A program made the translations under genes and the position numbers. Shown here piece after piece: positions 4,587-9,689 of a stretch of DNA of 9,689 nt (its first letter is position 1; each line of letters starts with the position of its first letter). Source of the DNA: Gammaproteobacteria bacterium. GTDB taxonomy: Bacteria > Pseudomonadota > Gammaproteobacteria > Eutrophobiales > Eutrophobiaceae. The stretch lies in NCBI GenBank assembly GCA_015661095.1, contig JACVQI010000082.1, forward strand, positions 1-9,689, given 5' to 3'. Below the pieces are notes generated by a model, which saw only the letters and a program-made list of their open reading frames with translations, had not been told where the DNA came from and ran no database searches.

Positions 4587-7001
4587 ATGACTTCCACGGA
4601 TACAGAAAACACTTACCCGGTTTTACCCCTCCGGGACGTCGTGGTTTACCCGCATATGGTAATCCCGCTCTTCGTAGGACGGGACAAATCGATACAGGCG
4701 CTGGATAAATCCATGAGTGGTAACAAGCAGATTCTGCTGGTGGCCCAAAAAAGCGCGGCGGAAGATGAGCCCAAGGTCGACGAGATATACCGGATCGGCA
4801 CTATCTCAAATATCCTGCAATTACTGAAATTACCCGATGGGACCATCAAAGTCCTGGTTGAAGGCGTAAAACGGGCCAAGATCAACGATTTCACTGAAAC
4901 CGGTTCTATGTTTTCTGCTACCGCGGAAATCCTGGAACCTGTCTACGGGGATGACAAGGAACTGGATGTGCTCAGCCGATCCGCGATCAGCCAGTTTGAG
5001 CATTACGTCAAATTGAATAAAAAAGTCCCGCCGGAAATTCTTTCTTCACTGGCCGGTATCGATGATGCCAGCCGCCTGGCCGATACCATCGCTGCGCATA
5101 TGTCGATCAAGATCGATGAGAAGCAGAACATACTTGAGCATGTCAATCTGCATGACCGGATTGAATATCTCATTTCACTCATGGAGTCAGAGATTGATTT
5201 GCTACAAGTCGAAAAACGGATCCGTGGACGGGTCAAATCGCAAATGGAAAAAAGCCAGCGTGAGTATTATCTGAACGAACAGATGAAGGCTATCCAGAAG
5301 GAACTGGGCGAGATGGAGGATGTGCCCAATGAGATTGAGGAACTGTCGCGCAAGATTGAAATTTCCGGTATGCATAAGGAGGCCAGGGAAAAGGCGACTT
5401 CGGAGTTAAACAAACTGAAAATGATGTCCCCCATGTCCGCCGAGGCGACGGTGGTGCGCAACTATGTGGACTGGCTCGTCAATGTGCCCTGGAAAAAACG
5501 CAGCAAGATCTCCCGCGATATCAAACAAGCCGAGGAAATTCTGGAAGCGGATCATTACGGGCTGGAAAAGGTCAAGGAGCGTATTCTGGAATATCTCGCT
5601 GTCCAGCAACGAGTCAAGAAAATGAAAGGACCAATCTTGTGTCTGGTTGGACCACCGGGTGTGGGCAAAACCTCTCTCGGCCGATCCATCGCCAGAGCAA
5701 CGAACCGCAAATTCGTGCGCATGTCTCTGGGCGGCGTGCGGGATGAAGCGGAAATACGCGGTCACCGGCGGACCTACATCGGTTCCATGCCGGGAAAAAT
5801 TGTCCAGAGCATGTCCAAGATTGGCACCAAGAATCCGTTGATGCTGCTGGATGAAGTCGACAAGATGGCCATGGATTTCCGCGGTGATCCAGCCTCGGCA
5901 TTACTGGAAGTGCTGGATCCTGAACAAAACCATACCTTTAACGATCATTATCTGGAAGTGGATTATGACTTATCCGAGGTAATGTTCGTAACAACGGCGA
6001 ACAGTCTGAACATACCACCGGCGCTGCTGGATCGCATGGAAGTGATACGGCTGTCAGGATATACCGAGGATGAGAAACTGAACATCGCGATCCAATATCT
6101 GATCCCGAAACAGTTGCGGAGCCATGGACTGAAGCCGGAGGAGATATCCATCAGCGAGGCGACGATCCGGGAATTGATCCGTTATTACACCCGCGAGGCG
6201 GGAGTTCGTAATCTGGAGCGTGAAATCGCCAATTTATGCCGCAAAGTGGTGAAAAAGATCCTGCTAAAACCGGATACCGGACGCATGATTATTACGCCGA
6301 AACGCGTGGAAGAGTTGCTCGGCGTGAAACGGTATCGTTACGGCAGGGCCGAGAATGAAGATCGTATCGGACAGGTCACCGGTCTGGCCTGGACTGAAGT
6401 CGGTGGTGATCTGTTGACTATTGAAGCGGCGGTGTTGCAGGGCAAGGGCAAGGTCATCCGCACCGGTCAGCTCGGCGATGTCATGATGGAATCCATCGAG
6501 GCTGCTATGACAGTGGTGAGGAGCCGTAGTGAGATGCTGAATATTGAACCAAATTTTTACAAGGAGCATGATTTTCATATCCATGTTCCGGAAGGCGCGA
6601 CGCCGAAAGACGGACCCAGTGCCGGTGTAGCCATGTGTACCGCGATTGTATCCGCTTTGACGGCCATCCCAGTTCACTCCAATGTCGCCATGACCGGTGA
6701 AATCACATTGCGCGGGGAGGTCCTGCCGATCGGCGGGTTGAAGGAGAAACTTCTGGCTGCGTTGCGCGGCGGTATCGATACCGTATTGATCCCATGGGAG
6801 AATAAACGCGAACTGGCCGAGATTCCTAAAAATATTAAACAGAATCTCGACATCCGGCCCGTGCGCTGGATTGATGAAGTTCTGACAGTGGCCTTGCAGA
6901 AAATACCGGAATGCAAGCCAGCGGTCCCAGGCAAAGCTGAAGTTGTGAAGCAGGATGAGGCAGCGACCGGCAAGGAAAATGATATTATCCGTCCGCATTA
7001 A
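4587..7001 (+). CDS. lon: ATP-dependent protease Lon (LonA)
   Basis: Lon is a homohexameric cytoplasmic protease that unfolds and degrades misfolded and short-lived regulatory proteins. The 804 residues show the full LonA order: N-terminal substrate domain (about 10-200), a charged coiled-coil stretch (about 205-300), the AAA+ module (about 305-580) with Walker A GPPGVGKT at 355-362 and Walker B LMLLDEVD at 418-425, then the protease domain (about 590-775). The catalytic dyad is Ser678 in GPSAG and Lys721 in KEKLLAA, close to E. coli Ser679 and Lys722. The polar tail from about 776 is variable in the family. The start is supported by AGGT at 4576-4579, seven bases upstream. The sigma-32 promoter in the 165-bp gap indicates heat-shock induction independent of clpPX. 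Confidence 0.98.
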   Translation: MTSTDTENTYPVLPLRDVVVYPHMVIPLFVGRDKSIQALDKSMSGNKQILLVAQKSAAEDEPKVDEIYRIGTISNILQLLKLPDGTIKVLVEGVKRAKINDFTETGSMFSATAEILEPVYGDDKELDVLSRSAISQFEHYVKLNKKVPPEILSSLAGIDDASRLADTIAAHMSIKIDEKQNILEHVNLHDRIEYLISLMESEIDLLQVEKRIRGRVKSQMEKSQREYYLNEQMKAIQKELGEMEDVPNEIEELSRKIEISGMHKEAREKATSELNKLKMMSPMSAEATVVRNYVDWLVNVPWKKRSKISRDIKQAEEILEADHYGLEKVKERILEYLAVQQRVKKMKGPILCLVGPPGVGKTSLGRSIARATNRKFVRMSLGGVRDEAEIRGHRRTYIGSMPGKIVQSMSKIGTKNPLMLLDEVDKMAMDFRGDPASALLEVLDPEQNHTFNDHYLEVDYDLSEVMFVTTANSLNIPPALLDRMEVIRLSGYTEDEKLNIAIQYLIPKQLRSHGLKPEEISISEATIRELIRYYTREAGVRNLEREIANLCRKVVKKILLKPDTGRMIITPKRVEELLGVKRYRYGRAENEDRIGQVTGLAWTEVGGDLLTIEAAVLQGKGKVIRTGQLGDVMMESIEAAMTVVRSRSEMLNIEPNFYKEHDFHIHVPEGATPKDGPSAGVAMCTAIVSALTAIPVHSNVAMTGEITLRGEVLPIGGLKEKLLAALRGGIDTVLIPWENKRELAEIPKNIKQNLDIRPVRWIDEVLTVALQKIPECKPAVPGKAEVVKQDEAATGKENDIIRPH

Positions 7002-7097
7002 GCCCTAACCGGTCATTGCCGGGATCAGCTTTATGTGTTTAATCATGAGTTTTCAGAAACTTTCTCCATAACATTATCTAAAGCACGAACAGGTTCT

Positions 7098-7115
7098 GCG
7101 TGGTTCGGTCCACGC
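7098..7115. repeat. Perfect 6-bp hairpin in the lon-hupB gap
   Basis: GCGTGG-TTCGGT-CCACGC is a perfect GC-rich stem with a 6-base loop, about 100 bases after the lon stop. No T-run follows directly; it lies just upstream of the terminator candidate at 7121-7165. It may stabilise the 3' end of the lon transcript. Confidence 0.4.
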
Positions 7116-7120
7116 TGACT

Positions 7121-7165
7121 CCCGGGAACAATCTTATGCGTGCACATATTTCCGGGGATTTTTTC
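7121..7165 (+). terminator. Candidate Rho-independent terminator after lon
   Basis: CCCGG (7121-7125) pairs with CCGGG (7152-7156), extended by two A-T pairs across a bulged G at 7126. The loop is 21 bases and can itself fold weakly. The stem is followed by GATTTTTTCT, with six consecutive T at 7159-7164. The T-run supports termination; the long loop and bulge lower confidence. It lies just upstream of the hupB promoter, a sensible place to insulate the two units. Confidence 0.5.
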
Positions 7166-7186
7166 TAAAATACACGTGTGTACTCC

Positions 7187-7215
7187 TTGACGCCAATCTG
7201 ACCACTTGATATAAA
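7187..7215 (+). promoter_or_regulatory. Sigma-70 promoter of hupB
   Basis: TTGACG (7187-7192) and TATAAA (7210-7215) are separated by exactly 17 bases, each one base off consensus (TTGACA, TATAAT). Transcription would begin near 7222, leaving a leader of about 92 bases. This strong housekeeping promoter suits an abundant nucleoid protein and probably also transcribes the two tRNAs downstream. Confidence 0.75.
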
Positions 7216-7313
7216 GCAGCGACAGATACACCGAGCCGATATACTGGTTTCAACCATCATCATTATTTATCACAACATTACATACTGGGGAATGAATAAG
7301 GGGAATAAAGACT

Positions 7314-7586
7314 ATGAATAAAGCCGAACTGATCGATGCTGTAGCAAATTCCGCTGACATTTCAAAAGCCGCTGCTGGCCGAGTAATTGATGGCGCAATC
7401 ACTGCGATAACAAAAGCACTTAAAAAAGGTGACACCGTTACGCTGGTCGGATTTGGAACATTTTCCGTCCGCAAGCGCGCCGCCAGAAACGGTCGCAATC
7501 CGAGAACTGGTGAAACAATCAAAATCAGGGCTTCAAAAGTACCAGGATTCAAATCTGGAAAAGCACTCAAGGTTGCCGTAAACTAG
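7314..7586 (+). CDS. hupB: DNA-binding protein HU (beta type)
   Basis: HU is a small dimeric nucleoid protein that bends and compacts DNA with little sequence preference. The 90 residues are the standard HU length. The N-terminal helices MNKAELIDAVAN and the following amphipathic helix form the dimer core, VGFGTFSVRKR is the conserved turn into the beta sheet, and RNPRTGETIKI (about residues 60-70) is the DNA-gripping arm with the minor-groove proline. FKSGKALKVAVN closes the fold. The ATG has AAGGGGA at 7298-7304 with a 9-base spacer. Placement after lon is typical of hupB. It could be a generic HU rather than a true beta subunit, since IHF-like changes are absent and only one copy is visible here. 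Its stop is 11 bases before tRNA-Val. Confidence 0.95.
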   Translation: MNKAELIDAVANSADISKAAAGRVIDGAITAITKALKKGDTVTLVGFGTFSVRKRAARNGRNPRTGETIKIRASKVPGFKSGKALKVAVN

Positions 7587-7597
7587 CGCGCCTCCTT

Positions 7598-7673
7598 GGG
7601 TGCTTAGCTCAGCTGGGAGAGCGCCGCCCTTACAAGGCGGAGGTCGTGGGTTCGAACCCCCCAGCACCCACCA
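7598..7673 (+). tRNA. tRNA-Val (anticodon UAC)
   Basis: The acceptor arms GGGTGCT (7598-7604) and AGCACCC (7663-7669) pair fully, then A and an encoded CCA. The D arm is TAGCTCAGCTGGGAGAGC. The anticodon stem CCGCC/GGCGG closes the loop CTTACAA, giving anticodon UAC, and the T arm GTGGG-TTCGAAC-CCCCC fits with one G.U-like or mismatched position. At 76 bases it is canonical. It lies 11 bases after the hupB stop without its own visible promoter, so it is probably processed from a hupB-tRNA transcript. Confidence 0.96.
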
Positions 7674-7680
7674 AAACTCC

Positions 7681-7757
7681 GGAGTGGTAGTTCAGTTGGT
7701 TAGAATACCGGCCTGTCACGCCGGGGGTCGCGGGTTCGAGCCCCGTCCACTCCGCCA
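7681..7757 (+). tRNA. tRNA-Asp (anticodon GUC)
   Basis: The acceptor arms GGAGTGG (7681-7687) and CCACTCC (7747-7753) pair fully, followed by the discriminator G and an encoded CCA. The anticodon stem CCGGC/GCCGG closes the loop CTGTCAC, giving anticodon GUC. The T arm is GCGGG-TTCGAGC-CCCGT. It is 77 bases long and starts 7 bases after tRNA-Val, forming a tandem pair that must be cut apart from one precursor. Confidence 0.96.
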
Positions 7758-7781
7758 GCTTTCATAAGGCGTACCGCCGCG

Positions 7782-7800
7782 AGGCGCGTGCGCCTGTTTT
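7782..7800 (+). terminator. Candidate terminator after the tRNA pair
   Basis: AGGCG-CGTG-CGCCT (7782-7795) is a perfect GC-rich stem with a 4-base loop, followed by GTTTTC. The T-run is only four bases long, so efficiency is uncertain. The position, 25 bases after tRNA-Asp and before ppiD, suits the end of the hupB-tRNA unit. Confidence 0.5.
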
Positions 7801-7839
7801 CATGTATATACTGATAATCACAATAATCCTTTAGGCTTT

Positions 7840-9689
7840 ATGTTACTGAAAATTCGAGAAATAGTTTCCGGCTGGGTAGCTGCTGTCATCTTCGTGTTAT
7901 TGATTATTCCGTTCGCCTTCTGGGGAATAAACTATTACTTTGGCAGTGGCGGCGTGGTATTGGCCCTGGAAGTTAATGGTACTGGTATCAGTCTGCAGGA
8001 GTTCCAGCAAGCCTATCAACTAACCCGTCAGCGTTGGCAATCAACTACAGGAAAGAGTGCCGGTCCGGAACAGGAATCCATACTGAAGCAGAATACCGTG
8101 GATGCTCTCATTGAGCGGGAATTGATCAGGCAAATCAATGAGGATCTGGGTTTAAAAATCGGTGATCAGCAACTGACTGACACCATCAGGAAAATCCCGG
8201 AATTTCAGGGCGCCAATGGCTTTGACAACGTCATCTACGAACAATTCGTCTCACAAATGGGATATAGCTCTGCGACCTTCGAAGCACAGATGCGGGCCGA
8301 TTTAGCCGCGGCTCAATTGCAGAATGCGATAGCACAGGGGAGCTTTATCACCACTACCGAAATGGATCAAATGGTGAGCGTCCTCAGGCAGGAACGAGAT
8401 ATCAGTTATACCGTACTCTCGTCTGATGCGTTAAAGGAAAAAATTGAAATCAGTGAGTCAGATATCAAATCGCATTACGAGGCACAGTCACAGGATTATC
8501 TCGATCCGGAACAGGTCAGGATCGCCTATGTCGACCTGTCTCGGCAAAAGATGGCGAATGCCGTAGCGGTAGATGATGCCGGTTTAAAGACGTATTACGA
8601 AAATAATAAGAAATTATATGAAATCGAAGACCAAAGAAAGTTCAAGCAACTCTTTATAGCCACGGGCACGGAGGCCAAACCGGAGCAAATCGCCGTCGCC
8701 AGGGCTGAAGTACAGGCCCTGCATGATTTAATCGTGGCTGGGTCAAGCTTTGAAGACGCTGTAGCGGCGCGTAAAAACGACACAGCCCCTGCGGTGGAAA
8801 TCGTCGATCAGGATTTCATGACCAAAAGCATCATGGAGCCGGAAGTGGACACAATACTTTTTGCCTTGAATGAAGGGGATGTTAGCGCGCCGATAGAGAC
8901 GGCCAGTGGCATGCATATCCTCAGGCTGGAAAGTATTAAAGGCGGCGCCAAAAACACCTTCGAGGACGTCGAAGCCCAGGTGGAACAGGATTATCGCTTG
9001 TCACTGATCGAGTCCGATTTTGTTAATGCTGTCGATCAATTGACCAATCTGGCATTTGAACATCCGGATACACTTCAAACAATCGCCGATACCCTGCACC
9101 TGACGATCTATGAATCGCCGTTTTTTGATAAACAATGGCAGCCGGAAGAATTATTAAGAAATCCGAAAATTATTAATGCCAGCTTCAGTAATGAGGTAAT
9201 GACCGACGGTAATAACAGTGAACCGCTCGAGATCGAAGACAACCGCCTGGTTGTGTTGCGGGTTTTAGAACATAAAGCAGCAAATAAGAAGCCGCTGGCT
9301 GAAGTTCATGATCGGATTATTACGCGTCTCAGATTCGAGCATGCCCGGGATGAAATCCGGAAAAAGGGTGAGTTGATAGTTAAAGATCTGAAGGAAAATG
9401 CTGATCCCAAACAGGTCGCCAGTAAATATGAATTTGAGTGGCGGCAGGCGGATGGCGTTAAACGGGATAATGCCGAGATCGACAATTCGATCTTACAAAC
9501 GGCTTTTCGTCTGGGACGGCCGCAATCAGGTCAACGTATTTACGGTGGCAATTCGCTGAATTCCGGAGATTACGTGGTCATTGCGGTAGCGGCAGTCAGG
9601 GATGCTGCGCAGGACGCCATGTCCACGGAAGAGAAAAGTTCATTAAAAAGCCAGTTGCAACAGGTTGATGCTAATGACGCCCTGGCACA
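7840..9689 (+). CDS. ppiD: Periplasmic chaperone PpiD (SurA N-terminal domain), 3' end cut by the window
   Basis: PpiD is an inner-membrane chaperone whose periplasmic part helps proteins emerging from the Sec translocon. The window shows 616 residues with no stop; family members are a little longer, so only the C-terminus should be missing. Residues 1-11 are a short cytoplasmic tail (MLLKIREIVSG), about 12-34 form one membrane anchor (WVAAVIFVLLIIPFAFWG), and the SurA-type helical region follows (about 40-200). A parvulin-like domain lies at about 260-367 but is degenerate: the usual RHIL-type start reads KFKQLFIA (267-274), the GGDLG stretch is not seen, and only the late His (SGMHIL, His359) remains, so isomerase activity is doubtful, as known for E. 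coli PpiD. The remaining C-terminal helices are PpiD-like. AGG at 7833-7835 precedes the ATG by only 4 bases. No convincing promoter is seen in the 82-base gap after tRNA-Asp, though TATACT occurs at 7807-7812. Confidence 0.93.
   Translation, partial: MLLKIREIVSGWVAAVIFVLLIIPFAFWGINYYFGSGGVVLALEVNGTGISLQEFQQAYQLTRQRWQSTTGKSAGPEQESILKQNTVDALIERELIRQINEDLGLKIGDQQLTDTIRKIPEFQGANGFDNVIYEQFVSQMGYSSATFEAQMRADLAAAQLQNAIAQGSFITTTEMDQMVSVLRQERDISYTVLSSDALKEKIEISESDIKSHYEAQSQDYLDPEQVRIAYVDLSRQKMANAVAVDDAGLKTYYENNKKLYEIEDQRKFKQLFIATGTEAKPEQIAVARAEVQALHDLIVAGSSFEDAVAARKNDTAPAVEIVDQDFMTKSIMEPEVDTILFALNEGDVSAPIETASGMHILRLESIKGGAKNTFEDVEAQVEQDYRLSLIESDFVNAVDQLTNLAFEHPDTLQTIADTLHLTIYESPFFDKQWQPEELLRNPKIINASFSNEVMTDGNNSEPLEIEDNRLVVLRVLEHKAANKKPLAEVHDRIITRLRFEHARDEIRKKGELIVKDLKENADPKQVASKYEFEWRQADGVKRDNAEIDNSILQTAFRLGRPQSGQRIYGGNSLNSGDYVVIAVAAVRDAAQDAMSTEEKSSLKSQLQQVDANDALA

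Noticed and set aside
6264..6998. 244-residue frame on the minus strand inside lon
   Set aside because: It is antisense to the fully conserved Lon protease domain and shows no family features.
7043..7231. 62-residue frame on the minus strand between lon and hupB
   Set aside because: It starts with GTG without a ribosome site and overlaps the terminator candidate and the hupB promoter; I could not match it to a known protein or transposase remnant.
7292..7321. Nine-codon upstream frame ending inside the hupB start region
   Set aside because: The GGGGA before its ATG is only about one base away, too close to act as a ribosome site; probably chance.

Overview
The window is a stretch of bacterial chromosome carrying the protein quality-control cluster tig, clpP, clpX, lon, hupB, ppiD, with tRNA-Leu(UAG) in front and tRNA-Val(UAC) plus tRNA-Asp(GUC) between hupB and ppiD. 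This order, with a tRNA-Leu just before tig and a Val/Asp tRNA pair between the HU gene and ppiD, is typical of betaproteobacteria. The mid-range base composition and protein sequences fit a Nitrosomonas-like member best, but that genus-level guess is inference from memory, not a search result. Every complete gene reads on the + strand.

Layout. Positions 1-519 hold no convincing gene. Positions 44-371 are packed with short inverted repeats with different stems, several sharing a TCCC or TCCT loop. Positions 520-921 encode a small, probably exported, cysteine-rich protein that I cannot name. A near-perfect -10 box leads into tRNA-Leu (1056-1139). The trigger factor gene tig (1183-2404) is broken: against the E. 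coli protein about 34 codons at the start of the PPIase domain are missing, and the two sides of the gap are in different frames. clpP (2434-3105) and clpX (3135-4421) are intact with all key residues. A 165-bp gap before lon (4587-7001) contains a good sigma-32 type heat-shock promoter. After lon come a terminator candidate and a strong sigma-70 promoter driving hupB (7314-7586); tRNA-Val begins 11 bases after the hupB stop and tRNA-Asp 7 bases after that. A hairpin follows, then ppiD (7840 to beyond the right edge).

How the genes work together. Trigger factor meets nascent chains at the ribosome exit. ClpX unfolds substrates and feeds them into ClpP. Lon degrades misfolded and regulatory proteins in the cytoplasm. 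PpiD is a membrane-anchored chaperone at the periplasmic side of the Sec translocon. HU is a nucleoid protein commonly linked to lon in proteobacteria. The cluster covers folding at synthesis, degradation on failure and folding after export, and its first gene is defective here.

The best leads are the tig lesion, the hairpin array at the left edge, and the exported protein with a duplicated C-x3-C-x6-C motif. I found no sign of a defence system, CRISPR array, insertion sequence or prophage.
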